NCBI GenBank assembly: GCA_018105865.1
Contig: CM030834.1
Coordinates: 19,605,219-19,669,218 of the forward strand
Source: Metaphire vulgaris
Lineage: Eukaryota > Annelida > Clitellata > Crassiclitellata > Megascolecidae
Direction of reading: 5' to 3'
DNA length: 64,000 bases
Part shown: piece by piece, positions 1 through 13,082 of the stretch
Numbering within the stretch: the first letter of the stretch is position 1
Layout of the letters: every line of letters starts with the position of its first letter
Made by a program: the position numbers and the translations under genes
Notes under the pieces: generated by a model
Database searches by the model: none
Told to the model about the DNA's origin: nothing
The model's input: only the letters and a program-made list of their open reading frames with translations

Positions 1-321
1 TAGAATTTGCAGAGGTTCTGGCAAGAGAGATATTTTAGTGGGTATGCTAATTATAGTATTCCATTAGGTCAATTGTCAGCAGTTAATTGAAAAAGGCCTG
101 ATTGAAACTTGAGATAAACCAATTATGGTGGTGAATACAAGGGTGTGCCAAATGCATAATATTATTGTAATTTTACGTTCAGACCCTTCATGGGGGTTTG
201 GAAACATGAAATTCATAGAATCCACTGAAACTGCAGAGTCAATGTGCTCTGGTGCCTACTCCTCTCCTCTTTTTCCTCGTCCTACTTAGAAGACCAAAAT
301 AGCATGTAAATGTACATGCAG

Positions 322-392
<71 letters not shown>

Positions 393-1594
393 CTGGCTGA
401 ACCAGGTCTCAAGCATGAAATAATTAAACACTTTTACGTGAACAGAATAACATGTGCTGCTCAATGTAGAATAATTCCTACATTCATGGAAAAAGTGTTA
501 GCTACACAGACAGGTAAAGTCTTGGTCCACCAAACAGTTACCTATTAATATAGAAAATTATTTGATTTTGCACTTGGTCTTGTGAAGTAATGACTCAGGC
601 CTCCCAATGTGGCAATGTTTCAAACAGATCATAGAGACATAGACTGACTCTGGTCAGCCATATAGGTAATCTATGCATTTCTGCATGCATGACTGACTAT
701 AATAATTGCTAGCATTTCAAGTACATCTTAAAATAAGATTCTCTTGTGACTACCACTGTAGGAACTGTTGCAGCTGCTGCTGACATAAATATTTAATTGA
801 AAATGACTTTTTTTGCTTTACTGACTACTACTGTGACTAGCAAAAAAGCCAACAGCTACGGCACTTATTTTGAAATGGAGGTAAAACTACCGGTAGTCAG
901 TTGCCAATTAAGAGAATAACTAACTGAAATAAAAAAATTTAGAAACTAGTGAATGAAACAGAATTTAGGGGGCCCATGACTGGAGGAGAAATGTCAAAAG
1001 GGCATATTAGCAATACCTCAGAGGAACTTATCCAGATTGTCAGAAGCATCAAAAATGAGTCTATAAAGAACAAAAAATGTGGTTGCACATTGTTTTAATG
1101 CTGGCCATCTTCTAGGCCTACTCAAATTTCTAACTTTAGGCCTACAAGCAAAAAAGCTGGTTTCCAAGAACACATATTCAAGAGCTAGCAAAATGTTCAC
1201 AACCATAACAATTTAGTGGTCCCAGAAAACTATTAAACAAAGACTTTGTAGGCCTAAGCTATTGAAGGGCCTAGGCACTGGGCTATAATCTATTGCAAGA
1301 CTGGCACCAAAATGTCTTCCCTTGTGCGTCATGCAATCTGTAGGCCTATTTCATTCAGTATCAACTATCAACTGTGTTCCAGTATGAACTCAAATGCTTC
1401 ATTAGCCATTAATACTATTGCTAAAATGCTAAGCCACAATATGTCAAACAAGTGCAAGTGTGTTTTGGGTTACAACAAGTGCCAAACCGGTCTTCGCGAA
1501 AATTATACGCAACATTTTACAGAACTTCACGGCTGCAATTAAGTCAGCATTCGGTCATTCACTGCATTTTACAGATTTCCTGTTCAGAATCAAT
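1..1594. other. Non-genic stretch
   Basis: I see no supported gene here. Besides an AT dinucleotide run it holds AT-rich unique-looking DNA. From about 1.1 kb several copies of the palindrome TAGGCCTA appear (1113, 1137, 1249). Short reading frames on both strands show no recognisable motif. Introns of the minus-strand gene that begins near 1.9 kb could lie here. Confidence 0.5.
325..387. repeat. (AT)n microsatellite
   Basis: Uninterrupted AT dinucleotide run of about 62 bases. It creates spurious Ile/Tyr reading frames. Confidence 0.97.
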
Positions 1595-1599
1595 GTAGC

Positions 1600-2060
1600 G
1601 AGCACGACAAAAGGACCAATAATTCGACGAACGCGTGTCTGGACCGGGAGAGGGAAGTACGTCGTCAGTCAGTCTCGGTCCCTATGACCCCCGATCCCTT
1701 CTGCCTCCGGCCTCCGGTCCCTTCGGGTACCGGTCCCTTGGGTCGCCTAGCAGACCGAGAGGGAGACGCGGCGGCGGCATCTAAGGCTGCTCACCTGGTA
1801 GGTGACGGACAGCGGCGGCGAATCGTCGAGAAACTGAACGGAGCACGAGTAGTGGATGTCCTCGAACGCCCGGGTTCGCTTCTTCAGTCGAAACTTATTC
1901 TTAAACATGATTCTTTGATTTCTTTCTCTCTCTGTAATTTCTCCAATAATTAAATCGACGATCACGACGCTTTACTGCCGACGATCATCTATCGCGGAAC
2001 GAGGCTACATTCAGACGATGACGTCACTCGGCGTGAAATACGTGGAGGCGACGCGTCTGC
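1600..2060 (-). promoter_or_regulatory. CpG-rich candidate promoter / first-exon region
   Basis: CG dinucleotides are far denser here than in the AT-rich flanks (for example around 1620-1660, 1760-1830 and 1955-2060). The block surrounds a clean coding exon with a consensus donor on the minus strand. This is what an unmethylated promoter and first exon look like in many animals. The promoter role is inferred from composition and position only; I see no convincing TATA box. Confidence 0.4.
1795..1908 (-). CDS. Candidate first coding exon of a FERM-domain-like protein (gene continues leftwards)
   Basis: An ATG at 1908 opens 38 codons that end exactly at a strong donor (CAG|GTGAGC, GT at 1794-1793) in phase 0. 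The peptide is basic at first (residues 4-13, KFRLKKRTR-type) and then reads CSVQFLDDSPPLSVTYQ. This resembles the first beta-strands of a FERM F1 lobe, where a basic N-terminus is followed by a V-x-LLD-x-S strand, as in Pez/PTPN14-like and FRMD-like proteins. No other FERM exon was found between here and position 1, so the rest would lie off the left edge. The assignment rests on one short exon; the coding nature is more certain than the family. An upstream in-frame stretch exists but has no ATG. Confidence 0.4.
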
Positions 2061-2230
2061 CGCCATCTGTCGGGTAAATGTGCGCTTCCAGCGGTAGGCC
2101 TACATGACACACCGCATTAGTCATCAGACTCATCACACGGTAATAGCAAAGATGTTTAGCAGGTGCTGCTTGGAGTGCTTGCCAATGTTGCCATCGTCTT
2201 TCAATTCGTTTCGTTCGACTTTCTCGTAGA

Positions 2231-2412
<182 letters not shown>

Positions 2413-2582
2413 GGCCTATCGTATGCTTCATGTGCTGAAAGAAGTCAGTCATTTGACTGCGACATCGTTAGCTGAGTGTAACGTCTGAAGACCGCCATCC
2501 TCGAGTCTTGTTATAGGACGAGAGTCAACTATAATTATGATTCGATCATTGTTTGCACTTCACCGCAGACACACAGACCAGA

Positions 2583-2722
2583 GATGTGCGGATCCAACAA
2601 TTTTTGGACCGCGGAAAACCGGTTCTGCCAGCTTTGGATCCGCGGAGGATTCGCATCCGCGAGCGTTTCCGATATCAGGAACCGCGGATCGATCGAGGAT
2701 CCGAATCCGCAGATAGCAAATA
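2583..2722. repeat. GGATCCGCGG-rich interspersed repeat
   Basis: A short segment in which GGATCC, CCGCGG and GGATCCGC recur in both orientations (near 2590, 2633, 2645, 2680, 2700), starting with GTGCGGATCC and ending with GGATCCGAATCCGC. The clustered inverted motifs suggest a small palindromic interspersed repeat. No target duplication was recognised. Confidence 0.45.
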
Positions 2723-2778
2723 AATGAGGTCTTTTACTATACCTTCACCAGGCACATAGCTCTATACAAATTGACATT

Positions 2779-3070
<292 letters not shown>

Positions 3071-3655
3071 GGTTTTGTAATTACTGACCTGCAAAAGTCT
3101 TGAAATAAGTCTGCTTTATTATTTTTCCGTACAGCGGCACTTTGCATGTCACATTGCCCTGATATGCCTCCTTGTCTTTATAAAAAATTAGAGTGATCGA
3201 AATTCGATCAGAACAACTATGCAAAAGGCAGGTTTGATGCCTTATCTCTACTATGCATAGAAGCAGACGTGTTACGTAACATAAACTTTGAGGATCTGAT
3301 CAAAGACTTTGCAATTTTAAAAAGTACGAGAAACCCTTTTCAAATCTAAATGAAGTGGAAGTATGCGAAGTTAAACATTTGGGTTGGTTTGGAAAGTTAG
3401 TGGGTTGGATTGGGTTTGGGTTCTGAAAATCGACCCATGGACAACTCTGCCTAGGACTCGTGCGGGCCTGGGGCGGCTCCCCCCCTCGACCTCTCGCTAC
3501 GCCACTGAGTGGAGACGAAAGGATAGGATCCAGGTGTTAAGGGCAGAAGAAACTATATTGAGAAGTCTAAAAGAATAGGACCAGTGTTGCAACAAACTCC
3601 GGAGAGGCATCTAAGACTTACTGGATATGTCATAAATAAATCTGCGATGGATCTA

Positions 3656-3658
<3 letters not shown>

Positions 3659-3717
<59 letters not shown>
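3659..3717. repeat. (TA)n microsatellite
   Basis: TA dinucleotide run of about 58 bases. Confidence 0.97.
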
Positions 3718-3720
<3 letters not shown>

Positions 3721-4166
3721 GTGTATGTCTCAAATCTCAATCGTTGGCGTAGCCACGGAGGGCACGGGCATTCGAATTAAAGTCACTTTTAAACGAAATC
3801 ATCATAAGCAAATATATAAATTAGACATCCTGGCGAACTGGAAAATCCTGATATAAGCCTGCCTCTATACTGTCTACCATTGTACAGTAATGTTACAAAA
3901 TAACAGCAAAGAAATTCTCAAAAGAAGCGAAGCATCGGGCGATGTTAGCAGAAGCCGTTTAACAGCAAACTGTAGGACTATAGAGTAGGCTATAGACGAA
4001 CGCGTCGAAACAGACTCTTAAACGACTTAAAGTCAGTTTTCGTAAGTGAACAATAGTTTTGTAGTGAACTGGTTTAGCCTATTGCTGCCCGTCATGCACT
4101 ATGATGAGGAAAACTATAACGAAGTCACTGAAGATAGTTATACAGCCTGGAACTAAACTAGCTCAC

Positions 4167-4256
4167 GGTCATGGGCGTTCCCTCTCTTAAAGTGTCAGAC
4201 CGTCTTGCTGTTAGAAGTTGTTGCTGCTCCGCGAAACCGAGGGAACGCCCAAGACC
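4167..4256. repeat. Long hairpin (18-bp stem)
   Basis: Left arm GGTCATGGGCGTTCCCTC (4167-4184) pairs with right arm GAGGGAACGCCCAAGACC (4239-4256) with one mismatch around a loop of about 54 bases. It could be a MITE relic or a stem-loop RNA. Nothing else identifies it. Confidence 0.4.
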
Positions 4257-5402
4257 ACCGTTGCCCTAGACAGGGTTAGGTTGTGCCAGAGAGGGAGAAA
4301 GTTATGGTGCTTGAGACAGACCTCTCATCCACTTTTTATCCAAGTTGACGCCAATGTGTACACGTGAACCTGTTGTTAGCAGGCTAATAAATCATGGATA
4401 TGAGACGTATAGGTTAAAAATAAACAGAATCATAATACAGTACAGTGAGTGGACGTCTTGGTCATAAACTTAAATCACGTCAAAACGAAAGCAGACAATA
4501 TTATCAACGCGATCGAAGCATTCGCTTCAACGCATAGACGACGGTCCACATTATTATTAAGACAAGCAGTCAAGATAAGCGATAAAAAAGCATGGCTTTA
4601 AGACTGCGTCAAAGAAAAGGCGAAGATCAAGTTGGATGTTCTTTACGATACTCTCGATCACAATCCCTCATCTTCAAGATACGTCGAAGGTAATGTACAT
4701 TGTACAGTACAGTATAGTCGTCTACCAACACAAATCTTCCGTCCGACTTCGAGACAGCCAGCGTACAGATTTTGAGTGCCAGGCACGCGCAGTCACCTAG
4801 CTGAGCTGTCTCTGTGACAGTGGCCTAGCCAGAATTCCGGAATAGGGGGTAATATCAACATCTTTTATTAAGAAAGTCTTGACGAGTCGAAAACGTCGTC
4901 GTCGCCCTGTGAACTGTTAAAAAGTTCGTATAGGTTTAATCAGGGTTCTCATTGAATGTGTTTGATGTTAGAGTGTAAGTGAGTAATTAGATACCAAAGG
5001 GAACATAGTTACAGTAAAACGGTATCATAAAATAATAAATTCATAAGATCGTTGTCCAGAGGGTAAGGCTATATAGTCCGAAAAGGGGAGGTGGGACCCC
5101 GCGCCCCGTGGCTCTGTGGCACTGAAAAGATCGACTGTATTAACACCAGTGGCGTAGCCAAAGTTCCAGAATATGGGGGGCACATCGACATTTTCAGGTA
5201 AAGTCTCCGACAAGCAAAAAGGTCGTCAAAGAGTTTTTCACGCATTCACGTATTCTTTGATCATGCTACTTACTACCCCTCCAAAAATTCTGAACGGTTT
5301 AGCGCAAATTTCATGACCGGTCCCAAGCAGGATTGTGGGGGCGACCCCAATGATTAACACCGTAAAACTAGTATGTCTAATACAGAATGGGTTGTTTTTA
5401 CG

Positions 5403-5679
5403 CAGTGGCGTAGCGAGGGCATCCGGCGCCCGGGGGCAAAGTCTACCGCTGGCGCCCGAACACTCTGGTGACGAGCGAAAAAGGTCGTTACATTGTTCTC
5501 GGCGCCCCTCAAGTCTTACGAGCGCCTCTCTTCATAGTAGTGCTGACGAGCAATAAAAGGTCGCCGCACATGTTTCTTCTTCTTTATTATGCATTTCAAT
5601 TACCCAAATACCCAATTTTGGCGCCCCCCCACCTCGGCGCCCGGGGGCATATACCCCCTGCCCCCTCACTACGCCACTG
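5403..5679. mobile_element. hAT-type MITE, CAGTGGCGTAG ends, TSD TTTTTACG
   Basis: 277-bp element with inverted ends CAGTGGCGTAG and CTACGCCACTG. It is flanked by a perfect 8-bp direct duplication TTTTTACG (5395-5402 and 5680-5687). Inside both ends are GGCGCCCGGGGGC blocks. It has no coding capacity. An 8-bp duplication with CAG..CTG ends is the known signature of hAT transposons, so this is a non-autonomous copy. Confidence 0.85.
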
Positions 5680-5802
5680 TTTTTACGTTATACAATTAGC
5701 ATATCCTTACATGATGCTCTATTGACCAAAATCAAATGACCTTAGAAATTATGTACTAAGAAGTAACAGCGTAAATGTTTACATGTCGCAAAATGTGACT
5801 GA

Positions 5803-5808
5803 TTTATT
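5803..5808 (-). terminator. Poly(A) signal of the TRIM-like gene
   Basis: AATAAA on the minus strand, starting 7 bases beyond the TAA stop at 5815-5817. If used, the 3' untranslated region is very short. Confidence 0.5.
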
Positions 5809-5814
5809 TCAGAA

Positions 5815-8125
5815 TTATTCACGGCCTGTGGTCTGCCTGTGCTTCTGATTGAAGTTGATTATCTTGACGTCACCGTGGGCCGTTCCTACGAAGAGCCGAC
5901 GGCTGGTTTTGTCCATCGACAGACGAACCGGTTGACGGATGGTCTTCGGTTCGACCACCGGCGACGACCGGACGATGCCCGACGCCGAGGACGACGACGA
6001 CGACGACGACGACGGACCCACGTCCAGCTTCAGGACGCCGTGCCCGTAACGGTTGGCGACGAGCAGACGGCGTCTCCGGCAGGCGTCGGGTGCGACGTAC
6101 GAGATATTGTGCGCCGAGGAAACGCGTCGGTAGGTGGCGCCGCCGCCGCCGCCGCGGGAACCGTTGAATTCGACGAAATACAGAACGTTCGTTTTCGACG
6201 AAACGACGAAGAAATTCGACGCGATCTGAACCATGCATGTGGGACGGCTGCCGGGAATGCAGATCCGGCGAAGTTCCGTCCAGCCGGGCAGCTCCTTGTA
6301 CTCCAGAATCGTGTCCGTCGCGGGACAGCCGATCAGGACCGACGAATCGGACGTGACGGACAGATATTTGTAGCCGACGGCGACCGGTAAGCGTCTCGGC
6401 TTTGAGTTCTTCGACGGTTGCGCGACCTTGAGGCCGAAGACCACCTGTTTCGTGTGTCCGATGTAGAGCGTCTGCTTCGGTGCACAGGCGCCGAGATCGG
6501 TCGGCTGCTGAACGCCGTCCAGCTGAAGAGGCGGGTCGACGGGACGGAGGGTCCGCAGGTCGTAGCGTTCCAGGCGACTGGACGCCAGTCGTAGGACGTA
6601 CAGGCGATCGAGAAGAACGGCGATTCCGACCACCGATTCCTCGCCGGCGATCGTATCGACTCCACCGCCGACTGCGAGGCCCTTCCCTCTGCGGTCATTC
6701 TGTTGCTGTTGTCGTTGTTGTCGTCGTCGTCGTCGTTGTTGATTTTGTTGTAGCGTTGCATCGCCGCGTTGCCCCGTACGCGAGTCGTGACTGACGATTT
6801 TAGTTGATACATCTTCAATGATAGAATAATTATTCTCGTTGGTAGGAATGACGTCGTTGTCACGCTGTAGACCGTCATTAACAGTGTTCCAATAACCGTC
6901 TTCGTGTCTGCGATCATCGCTGCATTCAAACAAATCAACCGATCCATCGTCGTTACTTTTACGACTCTCTTGTGCCTTTAGGTTTTGCTGATTGCTTGCG
7001 ATGTCCGTGCTGTCGATAACCTGTATTGCTTCCAGTCGCATCGTCGCCGTCACGAGCGAATCATCCCCAGCTGGTTGCACACTGGACGGCGAGTCTTTGC
7101 CACAACTCGACTCTGTCGCCAGGTGACTCGCGAGCAACTCACCTCTGTCGTTAGATTCTCTGACTGTAATGTCTCCAAGAAGGTTGATCTCACCTACTTG
7201 CTTCGTCGACGGAGTAAATGTGAGATCTGGAAGATACGTGGTTTCAACGACGGACAGCGCGCTTGAAATTCGTCACCCGTCGTCAACAGCCGAGACGAGC
7301 GGCGGATGACATCTGCATGAGCGCCGAAATTTTCAATTGCCGACAGAATTGCTCAAAGGTTTCCAGTTCTCGCAGCTTCGATTCAACGTCTTTGGCAGAC
7401 AACTCAACCGGGGCGGTGAACCGGGTTTCGTAGTCGTTTACCGTCGCAAGCAAGCTCTTCTCCTGGCGTCGAATGCCGCGGACGACGTCCTCGGCTCTGA
7501 CGGCGATCTGTCTTCGGATATCGCGAACCGTTTCACGGAACGATTCGAGGCGTCTGTGCAGCTCCTGTCCCGACGCCCGAAAGCGGAACGAATTCTGCGA
7601 AAGGTTTTCGACCAGTCGCTCGATCTCCCGTCGACAGTCGTCTGCCTTTTCGCGGACGTCTGCGCAGTCGTGTGTCCGGTGTCGGAGAAACGCACAGCGC
7701 ATGCAAATCGACGCGTTGCAGTCGCGACAGTAGAAGACGACTTCGACGGTCGGATGGTCGGCGCAGCAGTACTCCTCCTCCTCCTCCTCAGCTCTGACGA
7801 CGACCTGCGACGTGCAGACGTCTTCTTCGTCTTTGCCGTCGACAGCAGCAGACGTCTGCTTGGCGACGACGTCGAGCAGGTGGGCGAGGAAATAGTTGGT
7901 CGGTAGGTGCGCAGAGGTGCCGTTTGGAGGTAGCGCTGTGGTCTGTCGACAGATGGGACACGTCAGTCGGTCGTCCGGAGTGCGGAAAAAACGATCCAGA
8001 CAAGCGAGACAGAAGGTGTGCTGACAGGGCAGGACCTTCGGCTCGTTGAATGTTCCGAAGCACACCGGACATTCGATCAACTCCTTAGGGAAACGCAACT
8101 GTAGCGTGTCTTCTTCGCCAGCCAT
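5815..8125 (-). CDS. TRIM-like RING/B-box/coiled-coil protein with C-terminal propeller; two apparent frame breaks
   Basis: Probable E3 ubiquitin ligase of the tripartite-motif type. The start ATG is at 8125 (MAGEEDTLQL), directly after a possible 3' splice site (TGTACAG|GT) that would fit a 5'UTR intron. RING C3HC4: residues about 18-60, CPVCFGTF..CQHTFC..CPIC. B-box2: about residues 118-155, CADH..CRDC..CMRC..HRTH. A coiled coil of about 110 residues follows. After a linker with Q/R and S runs, residues from about 7000 down to 5815 form beta-propeller-like repeats (YVLRL, LYIGH, RLLVAN, RLFVGTAHGDVKIINF). There are no coding introns. The frame breaks twice: near 7332-7337 (after FEQFCRQL) and near 7260-7276 (after LLTTGDEFQA). 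Each would be closed by one extra base. These are either sequence errors or a decayed gene. The CDS is much richer in CpG than its neighbours. Family certain, intactness not. Confidence 0.8.
7258..7338 (-). other. Two single-base frame breaks inside the TRIM-like CDS
   Basis: The RING-to-coiled-coil frame runs to a stop at 7283. The middle segment (ENFGAHADVIRRSSRLL, in another frame) looks like the natural continuation of the coiled coil. The propeller frame opens only after TGA near 7275 and continues as SVVETTYLPDLTFTPS. Going from one to the next needs +1 base twice within about 70 bases. An intron cannot explain both, because the space is too short. Confidence 0.65.
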
Positions 8126-8787
8126 ACCTGTACATTCGTGGAGACAAATGCCGAAACAAATGACCAAAAACGTTCAAATCTTCCATTAAAATACGACATC
8201 AGAAATTATCTAAGCATCGAGATATTTTCGAAACCGTTGAGTGTCGATGAAACCATAATATATGGAGATAATTGCAGCATAGTATAAGCAAAATTTTCTA
8301 AATCTTTATCATTTTGATATCGGTGTCATAACAGCACCTGGAAAATTCTGAATGTTGTCAAACAGTAAGTAAGTAAATAAACACGAAATTTCTATAGCGC
8401 TGACCGAAAGCTTGGCGCAGTGCACCAGCTTACAGTAATCACGAGCGAAAGTAGAAAAGCTCCATTCGGGGGACTATTCTGCTTTTCTTCGGTAGTCTGT
8501 ATTGTTTCATCGTCTCTACTATCAGTTATATATGTCTCAAACGAAACTAGGCAACATCGAATACTGTATTATCTCATTTATCTTACTGTCGATTCTGTCG
8601 CAGACTCCAAATAATACTTTAACACAGTCTTCGAATTTATCAGTTGTAAGACTAGTTAGAAACTTCACTTGATTATTTATCAGTTGTAAGACTTCTACGA
8701 AAGAAACAGTTAGATAACTATAACACTTGATAGAAATGGCTGATTCGACTTATAAAAAGCGACTGGACCATGGACTCCAAACGATAC

Positions 8788-8789
<2 letters not shown>

Positions 8790-8856
<67 letters not shown>
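8790..8856. repeat. (CT)n microsatellite
   Basis: CT dinucleotide run of about 66 bases. Confidence 0.97.
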
Positions 8857-8860
<4 letters not shown>

Positions 8861-9144
8861 ATTAAAATCTTTCGACTGAGGCGTCTTCGTCACGGATCTT
8901 CGTCGAAATACTTGCCTTTTTTGCTGCAGTGAATAAATCAATTCCACCGTTGTTATTATTAACGCTCTATGGCGACCAGTTGAGCCGCTCGTCCATTTTT
9001 CTTAGCGCCTAATGACACTAGTATATATGCCCGCAGTAGGCTATATATTTAGATTTACTCTCGTCCATCTGAGTTCTTGCGGAGCTAAACACAGGCTGTT
9101 GCTATACGCCTAACCGAAAAGTGGCAACATATACCTACTAGTCA

Positions 9145-9297
9145 CTGGCGTGCAGAGAGTGGTGGGCGCCCGAGGACAAGTCGATAAAAATATTTGAGAG
9201 CAGAAAATGGTCGCCTAGTCAATTGTGGTGCCCCCATCTGGTCGGCGCACGGGGCCACCGCCCCACCGCCTCCCGGCCCCTCTGCACCTGAACACTG
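9145..9297. mobile_element. Possible degraded MITE
   Basis: CACTGGCGTGCAGAG at the left and CTCTGCACCTGAACACTG at the right are roughly inverted. The flanks CTACTAGT and CTACTATA match 6 of 8. The interior is GC-rich (GGTGGGCGCC, GTGCCCCC). Likely a worn member of the CAGTGGCG family. Confidence 0.35.
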
Positions 9298-9628
9298 CTA
9301 CTATATATAGTTTAACGGCCCACGCTCTCGTGTGCCGAGGGCGCATCACGATCTGAAAGAAATATATTTCCCCTGCAATTGAGCCTCGCATTTTACTGGC
9401 TTCCCAATCCGTCATCCCAATCTATCGGCTTGCACGACTGTAGGCCTATTGAAAGCGCATGAGGTATTTTTTTAAAAAATTAATAAGTGATAAAAATGTA
9501 GAAAGTCGAAGCTGAGTAGAGGCAGTTCAAGTCACTGTCACTTGGGAACAGTGTTAGGCCTACATTATGCTACATACACCCTGGATATGGGGAGATTATC
9601 TCCCCAAAGTCTTAGATTCGCCCAACAA

Positions 9629-9889
9629 CAGAGACGTCATTTTACTGTTTTTCCAGGGGGCAAGACACTTTCGACCTCACAAGTTGCAAGTTTCCGAAAA
9701 AGTTGACGACCTACCTTTTGTTGTTTGTTTGCTTGTCAGCCGTTTATACGGTTAGTTATTTCAGATTACTCGATATAAGGCGCTCCTTTATGACATGTAA
9801 AAACTAAATACTAAATAACACAAGAATATAAAAACAATTTCCTCAAAATCAGAGGGGGCAAATGCCCCCTCCCCCAAATGACGTCCCTG
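9629..9889. mobile_element. hAT-type MITE, CAGAGACGTCATTT ends, TSD CCCAACAA
   Basis: 261-bp element with inverted ends CAGAGACGTCATTT and AAATGACGTCCCTG and a perfect 8-bp direct duplication CCCAACAA (9621-9628, 9890-9897). No coding capacity. Its ends match those of the elements at 11129 and 54284, so the three form a family. Confidence 0.85.
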
Positions 9890-9897
9890 CCCAACAA

Positions 9898-10777
9898 ATT
9901 TGCATCCCGTTGTGTAATACGATGCCAATTTCTCACCACCACCCCCGAAACCACACCCTCCCCTTCGAACTGCCACAAATGCCCCATGGCAGAGGAGAGT
10001 GCATGTATGCAACTCTGCTCGGAAGACATGACGCTAGCCTACATTTCGATGTTCTCCACTTCAACCGTGCTGAGTAATTTGACGGAAAGATAGCATCATT
10101 CTAGAAAAGTTTTCCTTTTCTACGACAGTAACTAATAACTGATGTACGAATGGCGGTCTCGGCTAAACGCGAACTTTATATACAAGGTCGCCGAATGGTA
10201 CCTGAGACTTAGCCTACGGTCACGTACCTAGATCTACAGTATTTGGCATGAAAAATAAAACAGTCGCTGCTCAAATGAGGGCAGGAAAAGTGTGACAATT
10301 TAAAATAAATAAGCCTAATTAGGCCTATTTTTAGTTACAATTCACACATTTGCATTAGCAAAGTAATGGTTTCATTTTTAAAATACTACTACTGTGTAAA
10401 GCCAAAAAGCACTTGAAGCGACTAGAAATTACTAGCCTTATAAGCCTACGTCGTTGAGCTAAAGAGATAAAACGTCTCCAAATCAATATTTATTATAGAA
10501 AAGCAAAGCGGATGCCATTAATCTGTAGCGAAACACGTCTTGTAAAGCGACGTGTCAGACAAGAAAAATCTTCGAAATCTTGATTAGTTTTCTAGAAATG
10601 CATGGACAGTAAAATATCCTATGCAAAATTTTAATTTTAAACGATTTCAGTGTCATTATAAAAGTCTGCGTTGTTCCTTGTGTCGCAATAGAAGATTAAC
10701 GATTTCTAGTTAGACTTACCGTTCTTAGCAGAAAATACAGTATACAGAACATTGAAAAACCATAATTCGTGTATTCT

Positions 10778-10875
<98 letters not shown>

Positions 10876-11128
10876 TTGTTATTTGATTTGTGTTTGCTAA
10901 AGTTTTCAGTTGCGAGTTCTGGTCATATTTTAATGAATTTAAATCGAATCGAGGAACGAAGTCGGATCAAAACATAATTCAAAGTAAACAGAGCCTCTGT
11001 TCCGTGTACAATAAGTACAAAGGTATGCATTATTCCAACTGCAATAGGCCTAACTACGCATAGACTAGACTCGAAAATATTATAGGCCTATAGGCCTATA
11101 TATACTGTATACATATACTGTATATATA
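9898..11128. other. Non-genic stretch
   Basis: AT-rich DNA without recognisable coding exons. It contains a CT array and several TAGGCCTA palindromes, two of them overlapping near 11084-11099. Confidence 0.5.
10782..10871. repeat. (CT)n microsatellite
   Basis: CT dinucleotide run of about 90 bases. Confidence 0.97.
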
Positions 11129-11367
11129 CAAAGGGGCGTCATTTGGGGGGCAGGGGGGCAGTGCCTCCTCTCTCAAGTAAATGAAAAAATTAACGTATAA
11201 TGTATTAAATAAATAAATGTGAAATTTTCAAAAAACCGCAAAAATTGCCAAAACATTTGCCAAAGAATATTTTAAAAATTGCAAATTTGCCAAAATTGGC
11301 ACAAAATTGCCCAAAATTGGTCAAAAAATTATCTCACCCCCAAGAAAAGTGTGAAATGGCGTTACTG
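11129..11367. mobile_element. MITE related to the 9629 and 54284 elements
   Basis: Left end CAAAGGGGCGTCATTTGGGG and right end AAATGGCGTTACTG are inverted relatives. The interior is rich in CAAAATTG/CCAAAATTGG repeats. The length (239 bp) is close to the 233 bp of the element at 54284. The 8-bp flanks match poorly because an AT microsatellite borders both sides. Confidence 0.6.
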
Positions 11368-11374
11368 TATAGGC

Positions 11375-12545
<1,171 letters not shown>

Positions 12546-13082
12546 GACTGTCCATTTGGGGGTCAAGATGAAATTGACGTCAACAATTTCATCTTTTACA
12601 ATAAATTTAATAAATAAAAATATATTAAGTTTAATTTAATAGTAGGTGTATTGGTCCTCCATGGTGCACACTCGCTCGTCCGTCAATAGCCCCTCACCAC
12701 TTTAATTCTTAATAGTTTGCGCTTTTACCTAGGGAGTCATATATAGTCTAGTCTTGCGTCATCGTAGGCTATGTTTGTTTTTACAAAATTCCATCGTAGA
12801 CTTTTATCGATTATAGTGAAAAATATTTTTACTGGTAGGCCTAGAGGTGGTCAAATCTTTAGACATAGTTTCATTAGGGAGGTCACTGAAAGTTTGATAG
12901 AGGGGGTTACAAATTGCCTAAACATTTTGACATAATTAATGGACGGCCCCTTGAAAAGGAGGGTCAAAGTTTTTTTACATAATTTGGCGAGGTCACCGAC
13001 TGTTTGACTGTTGTAGTGTTGTTGATAAGAGGGAGGGTCAAAAATTGCCAAAAGATTGCTAACGTAATTAATGGACAGTCCC
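12546..13082. mobile_element. Fragments of the GGGGCTGTCCATTAATTA family
   Basis: 12546-12610 carries a left-end-like piece (GGACTGTCCATTTG, then TTGACGTCAACAATTTC). 12859-12950 and 12951-13082 are two truncated right ends, each finishing with a version of TGACATAATTAATGGACAGCCCC. They belong with the fuller copies at 22843 and 62357. Confidence 0.6.

Larger units (their letters stand above)
8168..9628. other. Non-genic stretch downstream (left-to-right) of the TRIM start
   Basis: Holds a TATAGCGCTGACC/GGCGCAGTGCACC segment (about 8360-8430) of the kind seen in retroposon tails, a CT array and a possible degraded MITE (about 9145-9297). No gene recognised. Confidence 0.5.

Noticed and set aside
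4860..4910. Hammerhead ribozyme (TTGACGAGTCGAAAAC)
   Set aside because: The core resembles CTGANGA...GAAA, but stem II is absent and flanking stems do not pair.
5839..6947. Arg/Asp-rich frames of up to 204 codons opposite or out of frame to the propeller
   Set aside because: Shadows of the GC-rich TRIM-like CDS; the propeller frame has the recognisable repeats.
7137..7283. An intron as the explanation for the TRIM frame changes
   Set aside because: A pair (GTGACG..CCAG) could fix the second break, but it would be only about 47 bases long and cannot fix the first one; single-base changes are simpler.
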